Positions 7,018 to 15,557 are shown, counted from the stretch's first letter. The stretch is DNA of 64,000 nucleotides from Tistrella mobilis (GCF_039634785.1 NZ_JBBIAB010000001.1:62001-126000); one strand, 5' to 3'. The notes: generated from the letters alone by a model not told the origin. Translations and numbers: made by a program.

Positions 7018-7971
7018 ATGCCCACACCCGTGCGTTCACCGAAGACCTTCCCGCTCTGCCATCACGACGGTGCCCTGGTGCCCTGGGAAACCGCGACCCT
7101 GCATGCCGCCAGCCTTGCGCTGCGCTATGCGGTCTCGGTCTTCGAGGGCATCCGCATCTACCGCACGGCCGATGGCCGCGGGCTGAAGGTGCTGGAACTG
7201 CACCCGCATCTCGACCGGCTGGCGGCGTCGGCCGGCATGATGTGGCTGCCGGATCCCGGGATCGACCGCATCCCCGACATCATCGCCGAACTGGTGGCGC
7301 AGAACGGCGTCACCGACGACGCCTATATCCGCCCCTCGATCTCGGCCGGCAATCCGGGGGAGCTGGGCCAGGCGGCCCAGCCGCTGCTGACCGTCACCAT
7401 CACCGCCCAGGGGCGCAAGACCTGGCTCGCCGACGACAAGCGGATGAAGGTCAAGCTCTCCGCCTGGCAGCGCGCCCATGATCTGGCCTTCCCGTCGGCG
7501 GCGAAGAACATCTCCAATTATGCGGGCGCGCGCATCGCGATGCTGGAGGCGAAGTCTCAGGGCTTCGACAACGTCGTGCTCGCCAATGCCGACGGCTATC
7601 TGTCCGAGGCGCCGACCGCGATCCTGTTCCTGGTGAAGAACGGCCGGCTGATGACCCCGGCACTGTCGGAAGGCGTGCTGCCCAGCATCACCCGGGCGCT
7701 GACCCTGGACATTGCCGCCGAACTCGGCATTCCCGCGGTCGAAACCCGGCTGACCCGCGCCGATGCCTGGACGGCGGACGAAGCCTTCCTCTGCGGCACC
7801 GGGCTTGAATACGCGCTGATCGGCCAGATCGACGGCCATGTGCTGAAGCGGGCCGATGCGGCCCCGATCTCGCAGCAGATCATTGCGCGCTATTTCGAGC
7901 GCGCGCGCGACATCCGGGCCGCCGCGGGCGATCTGATCCTGCCGCTTCCCGATGCGGCCGCCGTCGCCTGA
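7018..7971 (+). CDS. Class IV (branched-chain-type) PLP aminotransferase
   Basis: A 317-residue fold-type IV aminotransferase. Marks are ALRYAVSVFEGIRIY (38-48), the Arg contact YIRPSIS, the PLP lysine Lys163 in AAKNISNYAG, then EAPTAILFLVKNG and GVLPSITR (phosphate-cup region). It resembles IlvE/D-amino-acid transaminases. A second, more divergent class IV aminotransferase is encoded at 33385, so this one is likely dedicated to its cluster, interconverting a 2-oxo acid from the aldolase step with an amino acid. That role is an inference. The ATG at 7018 has GGAAG some 8 nt upstream. Confidence 0.85.
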   Translation: MPTPVRSPKTFPLCHHDGALVPWETATLHAASLALRYAVSVFEGIRIYRTADGRGLKVLELHPHLDRLAASAGMMWLPDPGIDRIPDIIAELVAQNGVTDDAYIRPSISAGNPGELGQAAQPLLTVTITAQGRKTWLADDKRMKVKLSAWQRAHDLAFPSAAKNISNYAGARIAMLEAKSQGFDNVVLANADGYLSEAPTAILFLVKNGRLMTPALSEGVLPSITRALTLDIAAELGIPAVETRLTRADAWTADEAFLCGTGLEYALIGQIDGHVLKRADAAPISQQIIARYFERARDIRAAAGDLILPLPDAAAVA

Positions 7972-8020
7972 CCGCCGCACGCCTCGTCAGGGATACATCC
8001 CCGAAAAAGGGTCCAGAGCC

Positions 8021-9409
8021 ATGATCGACTGGCATGCCGCCGCCACCGTCCTCGCCGGGCTGACCGCCGAGGGGGCCGGCCTCGCCCGGCGCGTCTCCGC
8101 CGCCGTCGCCGCAGCTCCCCGTTTCCAGAACAAGGCCTTCGACCTGGCCCCGGCGCCGCTGATGGTGCGCGCCGACCGGGTAGAGGCCCATGCCCGCGAC
8201 CTGGAGGCCTATGTGGCGCTGCTGGAATCGGCGGTCGAAGCCTATCGCGCCGACCCCGATGTCCGGGCCTATATCGCGCTCGATCCCGCGGAAGAAGCCG
8301 CATCGCTGGCCCCCCATCATCTGCCCTCCACCGTTCGGGTCTGCCGGATCGACGGCTATCCCGCCCTGCCCGACGGCCGGGTGGTGGTGCTGGAGAACAA
8401 TGCCGACAGCCCGGCCGGCACCATGTTCACCGGCCGGATCAACGCCGTGATCGACGATCTGGTCGAGGCGCCCCTCGCTGCCGCCGGACTCGGCATCTGC
8501 AAGCTGCCGCTCGACAAGGGCGCCCCCCTGCTCGAACGCTTTCTGGAAGACTACCGGCTCTGGGGCGGCACCAATCCGGATCCGGTGCTGGCCGTGCTGC
8601 AGGAAGACGGCAAGGCCAATGTCGAATCGGTTGAAATGGCGGCCGCCTATACGGCGCTCGGCACAAGGACCCTGGTGGTCGACCCGCGCGCGGTCGTGTT
8701 CCGCGACGGCGCCACCTGGGCGGGCGATACCCGCATCGATCTCTGCTGGAACAAGATCAACACCGTCTACTGGCGCCGGCTGACCGCGGACCATCCCGAT
8801 CTGCTGCCGCGCTGGGTGGCGGCGATCGAGGCGCGCGCCATCCTGCACCTCAACCCCTTCCCGGCCCGCTATGTGGCCGAAAGCAAGCGCACCCTGGCGC
8901 TGGTGCGCGAGCCGCGCTTCGCCCATCACTTCACCGAGGATGAACGCGCGCTGGCCGAGCGTCTGCTCCCCTGGGCCTCGAAGCTGGAGCCGGGCAAGCA
9001 GGTGCTGTTCGATGGCGCCGCGCGCGATCTGCGCGACCTGCTGATGGAACGCCCGCAGGACTGGGTGCTGAAAGAGCCTTACGACATCCGCGGCGACGGC
9101 GTCACCATCGGCCGCGACACCGATCACGCCACCTGGATCGCGAAGATCGAACAGGGCTTCGCCGAGGGCAATATCGCCCAGCGCTATGTGCCGCCGCTGA
9201 CCTATCCGATCCTGACCGACCCGGCGACGGGCGCCTGCGTGCCGATGAAGGTCAGCCTCGACACCTTCGTCTTCGGTGGCCGTTTCATCGGCTTCGGCGC
9301 CAAGGCCAGCAACAACGAGCGGGTCAACGTGTTCCAGGGCGGCCGCAAGCTTGCGGTCCGGGTGGCGGAGCCGCGCCAGGCCGCCGGCCTCGCCTCCGAC
9401 GCCGCCTGA
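8021..9409 (+). CDS. ATP-grasp-like ligase (circularly permuted type)
   Basis: A 462-residue cytoplasmic protein. ATP-grasp features are VVVLENNADSPAGTMF (about residues 123-138), DLCWNKINTVYW near the middle, and DWVLKEPYDIRGDGVTIG with Lys351 and Glu352, followed by AQRYVPP and a C-terminal FGAKASNNERVNVFQGG that resembles the metal and phosphate-binding end of circularly permuted ATP-grasp proteins (CP_ATPgrasp_1/2, glutathionylspermidine-synthase-like). Such enzymes join a carboxylate to an amine through an acyl-phosphate. The substrates are unknown. ATG 8021 is the start that leaves a clean N-terminus (MIDWHAA); the RBS (AGGG/CAGAG) is weak. It lies 49 nt after the aminotransferase. Confidence 0.7.
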   Translation: MIDWHAAATVLAGLTAEGAGLARRVSAAVAAAPRFQNKAFDLAPAPLMVRADRVEAHARDLEAYVALLESAVEAYRADPDVRAYIALDPAEEAASLAPHHLPSTVRVCRIDGYPALPDGRVVVLENNADSPAGTMFTGRINAVIDDLVEAPLAAAGLGICKLPLDKGAPLLERFLEDYRLWGGTNPDPVLAVLQEDGKANVESVEMAAAYTALGTRTLVVDPRAVVFRDGATWAGDTRIDLCWNKINTVYWRRLTADHPDLLPRWVAAIEARAILHLNPFPARYVAESKRTLALVREPRFAHHFTEDERALAERLLPWASKLEPGKQVLFDGAARDLRDLLMERPQDWVLKEPYDIRGDGVTIGRDTDHATWIAKIEQGFAEGNIAQRYVPPLTYPILTDPATGACVPMKVSLDTFVFGGRFIGFGAKASNNERVNVFQGGRKLAVRVAEPRQAAGLASDAA

Positions 9410-9471
9410 TCGGCCGTCCCCGGCCTCCGTCCCCGCACCCCCGCGCCCGACGACAACGGAAGAACCATCCC

Positions 9472-10182
9472 ATGACCGACCAGAGCCCCGCCGCCGCTGC
9501 CGAAACCCTGCCGCTCGACGATGCCGGCGTCCTCGCCGTGCTCTCGCGCGCCTCGACCGCCGCGGTTTCCGATGTGCTCGACATGCTGGGCTACAATAAC
9601 GGGCTGCTCGGCATCCGCCCGCTGAAGCCCGGCCATCGGGTCTGCGGCCCGGCCTTCACCGTGGCCTTCGAGCCGGTGGCCCCGGGCGAGCCGGCGCCGG
9701 CTGCCGACTATATCGAACAGGTGCCGCCGGGCCATGTGGTGGCGCTGGCCAATGACGGCCGCACCTGGTGCACCGTCTGGGGCGACATCCTGTCGGCGCT
9801 GGCCCAGAGCCGTGGCATCGCCGGTACCGTCATCGACGGCGCCTGCCGCGATGCGACCGAGATCATGGCGCTCGACTATCCGATGTTCTCGCTGACCGCC
9901 TATATGAAGTCGGGCAAGAACCGGGTGCGCATGGTGGCGACCCAGGTGCCGGTAACCATGGGCGGCACGCATGTGGAGCCGGGCGACTGGCTGGTCGGCG
10001 ACGATTCGGGCGTGGTCGCCGTGCCGGCGGCCCGGCGCGCGGAAGTGGCCGGGCTGGTGCGCGAGGTGGAGGCGATGGAGGCGCGGGTGATCGCCGATGT
10101 CCGCGCCGGCATCCCTCTGGCCGAGGCACGCCGCCGCCACGGCTATAACCGCTTCGCCCTCAAGGTCGAGCCCCGGCCCTGA
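9472..10182 (+). CDS. RraA-like / 4-hydroxy-4-methyl-2-oxoglutarate aldolase family protein
   Basis: A 236-residue protein of the RraA/HMG-aldolase superfamily. Core signs are AVSDVLDMLG, GPAFTV, WGDILSALAQSRGIAGTVIDG, the G-x-x-R-D metal/substrate motif GACRDATEI, and GDWLVGDDSGVVAVP. Family members act as class II pyruvate aldolases or as regulators of RNase E; the cluster context favours an aldolase or decarboxylase. It is the last gene of the five-enzyme run and starts at ATG 9472, 62 nt after the ATP-grasp gene. The presence of two unrelated aldolase-type enzymes in one cluster is unusual. Confidence 0.78.
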   Translation: MTDQSPAAAAETLPLDDAGVLAVLSRASTAAVSDVLDMLGYNNGLLGIRPLKPGHRVCGPAFTVAFEPVAPGEPAPAADYIEQVPPGHVVALANDGRTWCTVWGDILSALAQSRGIAGTVIDGACRDATEIMALDYPMFSLTAYMKSGKNRVRMVATQVPVTMGGTHVEPGDWLVGDDSGVVAVPAARRAEVAGLVREVEAMEARVIADVRAGIPLAEARRRHGYNRFALKVEPRP

Positions 10183-10241
10183 CCGATCGGCCCGACCTGC
10201 GCCGTTCCCTGCCTGCTTTGCGCGGTTTCCACCGGTCCCGA

Positions 10242-10272
10242 TTGACTTTCGATCCCCGGCTGTCGCCATGAT
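10242..10272 (+). promoter_or_regulatory. Weak candidate promoter for the histidine kinase gene
   Basis: TTGACT at 10242-10247 and CATGAT at 10267-10272 with a 19-nt spacer. The spacing is long, so the call is tentative; it would fit the ATG at 10310. Confidence 0.25.
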
Positions 10273-10309
10273 GTACGCACCTGATCATGGCGGTGGACGA
10301 CGGAGACGG

Positions 10310-11719
10310 ATGGGAGAGCGGGACATACGCGACGGCCTGCGCAACGCCCGGGTGGCGATGGAGGCCGAACTCTCGAGGCGCGCCGCGATCGCCACCTTCC
10401 CGGGGGCGGCTGCGGCCGCGGCCTTGATGTGGCCTCATATCGATCATCTCTGGACGATCGGCTGGGTTATCCTGATGTGGGCGATTTCAGCGATCCGCAT
10501 CCCAAGTGCCGTTCTTGCCCTGCGTGCGGCAGAGGCCGATGCGGTGAGCGAATCTCAGCGGATCATGGTCGCCGGCGGCATCGCCGTTGCCTCCTTCGGC
10601 TGGGGGTTGGGCGTTGCGATTGGTCTGACGCTCGACAACCCCGGCGCAACGATGATCGCCGTCTCGGTGCTGCTGGCCATCTCGTCGGTCGGTATCGCTT
10701 ACGTCATGGACCGGGCGATGCTGATGGCCTTCATGGTGCCGCTCGCCATTCCACCCATTGCCCTTCTGCTTCTCCGACACGAGGGGCAGGATGTACCGAT
10801 GGCGATCTGCTATCTCCTCTATCTCATTGTTTTCGGAAATTTCGCCGGCCGCCATCACCGCTGGATCGCGGACATGCTGCGGCTCAACATCGAAAACCGG
10901 CAGCTGCTGGAACGCCAGGCCCGCGATGCCGGACGGATCCGGGCCCTGGTCGATGAATTGACCGTCACCAATGCCCGGCTGGAACGCTCGCTGCACGATG
11001 CCCAGGCGGCCAACGACGCCAAAAGCCGCTTCCTGGCCCAGGTCAGCCACGAGCTGCGGACACCGCTGAACGCGATCCTCGGCTATTCCGAAATCATCCG
11101 CGACCAGATGTTCGGGTCGGATGCCGCCACCTTCCGCCGCTATTCCGAACAGGCCGGCTATATTCACCAGTCCGGGCAGATGCTGAAGGCGCTGATCGAG
11201 GATCTGCTCGATGTCGCCCGGATCGAGAGCGGCCGCACCGAGGTCGAGATCGGCAGGGTGGATCTCTCACGGGCGATCGAGGGTGCGCTGACGGCCATTC
11301 GTCCGCAGGCAGCCGCCAAACGGCAGTCGCTGCTGGTCGACCTGCCCCCGGACCTGCCGCCCGTGGCGGCCGATCATCGTGCCCTCGGCCAGATCCTGAA
11401 CAATCTTCTCGGCAACGCCGTCAAGTTCACGCCCGAGGACGGGCATATCACCATCGCCGCACACCGGACGTCCGGACCGGGCCGTCAGATGGTCGCGATC
11501 ACCGTCACCGATGACGGCATCGGCATTCCTCCCGAGGCGATCGACCGGGTGTTCGAGCCCTTCGAGCGCGGCGGCAACGTCATCCGGCGGAGCATCGAAG
11601 GCACCGGCCTCGGCCTCGCGATCAGCCGCCGTCTGGCCGAAGCCATGGAGGGGAGCGTGACGATCGAACGCCAGCGCCGCATCGGCACCGCGATCACCCT
11701 CAGACTACCCGTCGCCTGA
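10310..11719 (+). CDS. Membrane-bound hybrid-less sensor histidine kinase
   Basis: About 469 residues. The N-terminal third has five or six hydrophobic segments (from TIGWVILMWAISAI to AICYLLYLIVFGNF), then a short coiled-coil linker with LERQARDAG and LERSLHDAQ. The HisKA dimerisation domain follows with phospho-acceptor His247 in FLAQVSHELRTPLNAI, then the ATPase domain with N box NNLLGNAVKF, G1 box VTDDGIGIP, F box FEPFERG and G2 GTGLGLAI. No receiver domain and no adjacent response regulator are present, so its partner is elsewhere. ATG 10310 has GGAG 4 nt before it; in-frame ATGs at 10268 and 10271 lack one. The signal is unknown. Confidence 0.88.
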   Translation: MGERDIRDGLRNARVAMEAELSRRAAIATFPGAAAAAALMWPHIDHLWTIGWVILMWAISAIRIPSAVLALRAAEADAVSESQRIMVAGGIAVASFGWGLGVAIGLTLDNPGATMIAVSVLLAISSVGIAYVMDRAMLMAFMVPLAIPPIALLLLRHEGQDVPMAICYLLYLIVFGNFAGRHHRWIADMLRLNIENRQLLERQARDAGRIRALVDELTVTNARLERSLHDAQAANDAKSRFLAQVSHELRTPLNAILGYSEIIRDQMFGSDAATFRRYSEQAGYIHQSGQMLKALIEDLLDVARIESGRTEVEIGRVDLSRAIEGALTAIRPQAAAKRQSLLVDLPPDLPPVAADHRALGQILNNLLGNAVKFTPEDGHITIAAHRTSGPGRQMVAITVTDDGIGIPPEAIDRVFEPFERGGNVIRRSIEGTGLGLAISRRLAEAMEGSVTIERQRRIGTAITLRLPVA

Positions 11720-11858
11720 GCCGATATTCCCCCGGTCAACGACCGGACTGCATCCCCCTGCAGTTGAAACCGTGCCGTACCGGCCCCAGTCCGGCCCGCG
11801 CACAGGCTCTTGATCTTTCATGCAAGCATCACAAATCATTGATACCATATGGTCGCGA

Positions 11859-11881
11859 GGCGGGCGTCCTCCACGCCCGCC
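11859..11881 (+). promoter_or_regulatory. Hairpin upstream of the HNH gene
   Basis: GGCGGGCGT at 11859-11867 pairs perfectly with ACGCCCGCC at 11873-11881 around the loop CCTCC. It sits 24 nt before the GTG start, and could be the terminator of the kinase gene or a leader structure. An AT-rich stretch just upstream (11815-11850) may hold the HNH promoter. Confidence 0.4.
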
Positions 11882-11904
11882 CGGTTCAGGGGGAGACGGA
11901 GCCT

Positions 11905-12603
11905 GTGGGCCTATCCGCGAGCACCTGTCCGGCGCTGGTACTGAACGCCGACTACCGACCACTCAGCTACTTCCCGCTGTCCCTGTGGTCGTGGCAGGAC
12001 GCGATCAAGGCAGTATTCCTCGATCGCGTGAACATCCTTTCCGAATACGACTCCGTGGTGCACAGCCCGCGCCTGGAGATGCGTCTGCCCAGCGTGATCT
12101 CGCTGCGCAGCTATGTGCCGGTGAACCGTCGCCCGGCCTTTACCCGCTTCAACGTCTTCCTGCGCGACCGTTTCCGCTGCCAGTATTGCGGCCGGCGCTT
12201 CGCCACGGAAGAACTGACCTTCGACCATGTGGTCCCCCGCGCCCGCGGCGGCACCACCACCTGGCAGAACGTCGTCACCGCCTGCACGGCCTGCAACACC
12301 GCCAAGGGTGCCCGAACGCCCGAGCAGTGCGGTCTGACCCTCAGGTCGGTGCCCAAAGCCCCGGACCTGACCGAACTCCAGGAAGCCGGGCGCCACTTTC
12401 CGCCCGGCAATTTGCATCCAAGCTGGCGGGACTATCTGAACTTCGCCGGCCTGTCCGAGATCCGCTCGGACGAGGATGCGGTGGATGGGGCGCTGGCCGC
12501 CCATACCACCTTGCGCGCCATCCAGAGCGAGGCCCAGGGCCGCGCCTTCCCGCGGGACATGACCGAGGGTGAATACTGGGGGGTCCAGCTGGAAGACGAC
12601 TGA
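11905..12603 (+). CDS. HNH endonuclease family protein
   Basis: About 232 residues. The N-terminal half (LVLNADYRPLSYFPLSLWSW) is the conserved extension seen in many alphaproteobacterial HNH proteins. The nuclease core has CQYCGRRF (first zinc CxxC), FDHVVPRARGGTTTWQN (the HNH histidines and Asn) and CTACNTAKG (second CxxC). Its cellular role is not established; the neighbours give no restriction or phage context. The GTG at 11905 is preferred because GGAG lies about 9 nt before it; the frame extends upstream to an ATG at 11764 but that part has no family resemblance. Confidence 0.82.
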   Translation: MGLSASTCPALVLNADYRPLSYFPLSLWSWQDAIKAVFLDRVNILSEYDSVVHSPRLEMRLPSVISLRSYVPVNRRPAFTRFNVFLRDRFRCQYCGRRFATEELTFDHVVPRARGGTTTWQNVVTACTACNTAKGARTPEQCGLTLRSVPKAPDLTELQEAGRHFPPGNLHPSWRDYLNFAGLSEIRSDEDAVDGALAAHTTLRAIQSEAQGRAFPRDMTEGEYWGVQLEDD

Positions 12604-12676
12604 TCGCCCGTTGCGTTCATGCCCGCGATCCGCGAGGATCGGCACCCTGAGACGGTGTCGACAGATGTGGGGCGTC

Positions 12677-13885
12677 ATGAGCGGGCATGAGAGCGGGGCG
12701 AATACGGGCGTGGCCGGCAGGCTGGGGTTGTCGGCGCGGGTGGCCGCCATGCCGACCAACCAGATCGCCGATATCGCCGACCTGGCCCGCGAGGATCCGT
12801 CGGTGATCCGGCTGTGGATCGGCGAAGGCGACCTGCCGACCCCGGATTTCATCCGTGTGGCCGCCGAACAGGCCATGCAGGCCGGGCAGACCCGCTACAC
12901 CTACGCCCATGGCCTGCCGGCGCTGCGCCGGGCGCTCGCCGACTATCACGCCCGTCATTGGGGCGTGGCCGTCGATCCCGGGCGGTTCAGCGTTACGGCC
13001 GGCGGCGTTCAGGCGATGATGCAAGCCTTCCAGGCGATCCTGGAGCCGGGGGACGAGGTGATCGCCCCGGTGCCGACCTGGCCCAACCTGGACGCGATCG
13101 TGCGCATCAATCACGGCAAGATGGTGCCGGTGCCCTTCCGGGTGAACGATGGCTGCTTCTCGCTCGACCTCGACGATCTGGTGGCGGCGATCGGCCCGCG
13201 GACCCGGGCGATCGCGATCAACTCCCCCTCCAACCCGACCGGCTGGGTGATGCCCAGGGAGCAGATGGCCGAGCTGGTGCGCATCGCCCGCGCCCGCGGA
13301 CTCTGGATCTTCTCGGACGAGGTCTACGGCCTGTTCGTCGACGGCGACCGGCCGGCACCTTCCTTCCTCGAGGTGACGGAGCCCGATGACCGTCTGCTGG
13401 TCACCAACACCTTCTCCAAGAACTGGTGCATGACCGGCTGGCGTGCCGGCTGGGTGATTTTCCCCGACGGCATGTCGCGGGTGTTCGAGAACCTGTCCCA
13501 GTACAACACCACCGGCGTCGCCACCTTCATTCAGCAGGCCGCCATCTCGGCCCTGAACGAGGGCGATCCCGGCGTCAGGGCGCTGGTCGCCCGCACCATG
13601 GCCGCCCGCGACGTGCTGCTCGATGCGCTGGCCGGCATCCCCGAGATCACGGTGGTGAAGCCCGAGGGCGGCTTCTACCTGTTCTTCGGCGTGCGCGGCA
13701 TGAACGACGCCTTCTCCACCGCCGTGCGCATCCTGCGCGAAGCGGGCGTCGGGCTCGCCCCCGGCTCCGCCTTCGGCCCCGGCGGCAGCGGCTATCTGCG
13801 CCTGTGCTTCGCCATCGATCCGGCGCTCGCCGCCGAGGCGGCCCGGCGGCTCGACGCCTTCTTTGCCGGCACCCGGGAGACTTAG
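12677..13885 (+). CDS. Class I/II PLP-dependent aminotransferase
   Basis: About 402 residues of fold-type I. Visible motifs are GEGDLPTPDFI near the N-terminus, YTYAHGLPALRRALADY, SPSNPTGWVMP, the SDEVY strand and the PLP-lysine segment NTFSKNWCMTGWRAGW, with a terminal YLRLCFAI Arg contact. It belongs to the broad aspartate/aromatic aminotransferase subfamily; the substrate is not determinable. ATG 12677 is chosen over ATG 12665 for alignment length; neither has a strong Shine-Dalgarno. Its TAG stop lies inside an 18-bp tandem duplication shared with the end of convergent thiE. Confidence 0.85.
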   Translation: MSGHESGANTGVAGRLGLSARVAAMPTNQIADIADLAREDPSVIRLWIGEGDLPTPDFIRVAAEQAMQAGQTRYTYAHGLPALRRALADYHARHWGVAVDPGRFSVTAGGVQAMMQAFQAILEPGDEVIAPVPTWPNLDAIVRINHGKMVPVPFRVNDGCFSLDLDDLVAAIGPRTRAIAINSPSNPTGWVMPREQMAELVRIARARGLWIFSDEVYGLFVDGDRPAPSFLEVTEPDDRLLVTNTFSKNWCMTGWRAGWVIFPDGMSRVFENLSQYNTTGVATFIQQAAISALNEGDPGVRALVARTMAARDVLLDALAGIPEITVVKPEGGFYLFFGVRGMNDAFSTAVRILREAGVGLAPGSAFGPGGSGYLRLCFAIDPALAAEAARRLDAFFAGTRET

Positions 13886-13917
13886 TCCCGGCGACAGGGT
13901 TAGCCCCGGCGACAGTC
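13882..13917. repeat. Two-copy 18-bp tandem duplication covering two convergent stop codons
   Basis: TTAG(T/C)CCCGGCGACAG plus two bases occurs at 13882-13899 and 13900-13917. The first TTAG supplies the aminotransferase stop (TAG), the second the thiE stop (TAA on the minus strand). Because the unit is 18 bp, each gene meets the same stop twice in frame. Confidence 0.75.
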
Positions 13918-14538
13918 CCGGATGGCGTCGGCGATCAGCCGGGCCGCGGCCTCGGGATCGGGCTGGCCGCAGATGGCCGAGACCACCGCCAGCCCCTCGG
14001 CGCCCGACGCCAGCACCGGCGCCACATGCTCCGCCTTCAGCCCGCCGATGGCCACCGCCGGCACGGGCGACAGCGCCACCAGCCGGGCAAGGCCGTCGAA
14101 ACCGGTCGGCGGCTCGTGATCCGGCTTGGTCTGGGTCGCAAAGACGGGCCCCGCCCCCACATAGTTGACCACCGCCGGATCGACCGCCCGTACCGCCGCC
14201 TCGGTCTCGACCGACAGGCCCAGGATCATCCGGGGCCCGACCCGGCGGCGGGCCTCTGCCGCGGGCATGTCGCCCTGGCCGACATGCAGCCCATGGGCAC
14301 CGATCGCCACCGCGGCCTCGACATCGTCGTTCACGATCAGCGGCACGCCGGTTCCTTCCAGCACCGACATGAGCGCCCGGCCGGTCTCGACCAGCCCGGC
14401 CGTGCCGGCTGCCTTGTCGCGCAGCTGAACGATCGTGGCCCCGCCGGCAACGGCGGCGCGGGTGGTCTCCACCATCGATCGCGCCCGGCAGAGATCGGGG
14501 TCGAGAACAAGATAGAGCGAGAGATCGAAACGCTTCAT
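13900..14538 (-). CDS. thiE: Thiamine-phosphate synthase
   Basis: A 212-residue TIM-barrel enzyme that joins HMP-PP and thiazole phosphate to thiamine phosphate. Marks are YLVLDPDLC at the N-terminus, ATIVQLRDK (32-42), LIVNDDVEAA, GLHVGQGDMP, GAGPVFATQTKPDH and AIGGLKAEHV, all in family order and at normal length. The ATG overlaps the stop of thiM by 4 nt (14535-14538), indicating translational coupling. It is controlled together with thiM by the TPP riboswitch upstream of thiM. Its 3' end converges on the aminotransferase gene through the 18-bp duplication. Confidence 0.95.
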   Translation of the reverse strand: MKRFDLSLYLVLDPDLCRARSMVETTRAAVAGGATIVQLRDKAAGTAGLVETGRALMSVLEGTGVPLIVNDDVEAAVAIGAHGLHVGQGDMPAAEARRRVGPRMILGLSVETEAAVRAVDPAVVNYVGAGPVFATQTKPDHEPPTGFDGLARLVALSPVPAVAIGGLKAEHVAPVLASGAEGLAVVSAICGQPDPEAAARLIADAIRDCRRG

Positions 14539-15344
14539 GCCGGCCGGATCCTTTCCCCCGCCTCGAGCGCCGGGGCTTCGAGACCATGGAGCGCATCCAG
14601 GAAGCGCATGGCGAAGGAGCCGGGGCCATCTGCCCCCCGTTCCGCCGCCTCTCCCGCCGCCGCGAAGGTGGCGAGCGCCGCAACCGTCGCCTCGAACGGG
14701 GCGTCGGAGGCCACGGCCGTGAAGGCGCCGACCAGGCAGGTGAGCGAGCAGCCGAGCGCCGTCACCTTCGGCATCAGCGCCGAGCCGCCCGAGACCCGCG
14801 CCGCCCGCGTGCCGTCGGTCACGAAATCGACCGGGCCGGTCACCGCCACCACCGCGCCATGGGCCCGCGACAGCCGCCGGGCCGCCTCTTCCGCCTGTTC
14901 CACCGGGTCGCCGGCATCCGCCCCCTGGCCGGCACTGACCCCGCCGTCGAGCGCGATGATCTCGGACGCATTGCCGCGCACCACCGTCGGCCGCAACGCC
15001 AGCAGCTCGGCGGCCACACGCCGCCGGTAACCGGTCGCGAAATGGGCGACGGGGTCCAGCACCCAGGGTCGCCCGGCGGCCATGGCGCCCGCAATCGCCG
15101 CCTTCATGCCGCCGACCCAGCCGGGGGAAAGGGTACCGATATTGACGGTCAGTGCGCCGGCAAGGCCCGCGAACTCACCCGCCTCTTCCTCGGCATGGAC
15201 CATGGCCGGAGAGGCGCCGGCGGCGAGCAGCACATTGGCCGCCACGTTCATCGCGACGTAATTGGTGATGCAATGCACCAGCGGTGCGCGCTGCCGCATG
15301 CGGTCATGGAGTTCAGCGGCACCGACGGTCCTGTGCTGGGTCAT
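14535..15344 (-). CDS. thiM: Hydroxyethylthiazole kinase
   Basis: A 269-residue ribokinase-like kinase that phosphorylates the thiazole alcohol for salvage into thiamine. Signs are HCITNYVAMNVAANVLLAAG near residues 20-40, ALTVNIGTLSP, WVLDPVA, TVVRGNASEI and the C-terminal anion-hole loop GCSLTCLVGAF. ATG 15344 is chosen: GGAGGA precedes it within a run (15352-15361 on this strand) that can be sequestered by the leader. It is the first gene of thiM-thiE, a salvage pair; de novo thiC or thiG genes are not in the window. Confidence 0.94.
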   Translation of the reverse strand: MTQHRTVGAAELHDRMRQRAPLVHCITNYVAMNVAANVLLAAGASPAMVHAEEEAGEFAGLAGALTVNIGTLSPGWVGGMKAAIAGAMAAGRPWVLDPVAHFATGYRRRVAAELLALRPTVVRGNASEIIALDGGVSAGQGADAGDPVEQAEEAARRLSRAHGAVVAVTGPVDFVTDGTRAARVSGGSALMPKVTALGCSLTCLVGAFTAVASDAPFEATVAALATFAAAGEAAERGADGPGSFAMRFLDALHGLEAPALEAGERIRPA

Positions 15345-15463
15345 TCCGGTTCCTCCCTCTCGGGTCTTGATCGACCCGGCCCGGACCGGCAGAGAGGGAA
15401 GAGGTTCCGAAACGCCGTCTCCCCTGCACCGCATGGGTTGCAGGGGCCGGCCATCCGCACCAT
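15345..15463 (-). promoter_or_regulatory. Expression platform of the TPP riboswitch
   Basis: Between the aptamer and thiM a stem CCCCTGCA/TGCAGGGG (15421-15446) can form. In addition, CCCTCTC (complement of 15391-15400) can pair with GAGAGGGAGG (complement of 15352-15361), which includes the thiM Shine-Dalgarno. This suggests control of translation initiation rather than termination. Confidence 0.5.
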
Positions 15464-15557
15464 CCCTCCGCCAGTATGAACTGGATCAGGTTCTTCGGGT
15501 CCCTGCGCTGCCTTGCGGCCCGGCAGAATCTCAGCCCCTTGTCGGGACACCCCTGGT
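15464..15557 (-). ncRNA. TPP riboswitch (THI element)
   Basis: On the minus strand the conserved parts are in order: GGGGTGTC near 15549-15556, GGGGCTGAGA at 15529-15538, ACCCGAAGAACCTGATCCAG at 15481-15500 and the closing GGCGGAGGGATGG at about 15464-15472. This is the classic THI box that binds thiamine pyrophosphate and shuts off thiamine genes. A TTGACA (complement of 15591-15596) with a poor -10 region places a transcript start near 15560. Confidence 0.93.

Noticed and set aside
7018-7971. Naming the cluster aminotransferase ilvE
   Set aside because: The fold and PLP lysine are clear, but a second class IV aminotransferase exists at 33385 and the cluster context suggests a dedicated role, so no symbol is given.
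10097-10309. N-terminal extension of the histidine kinase from upstream in-frame starts
   Set aside because: The extension overlaps the RraA-like gene, is Pro/Ser/Ala-rich and lacks a ribosome-binding site; ATG 10310 has one.
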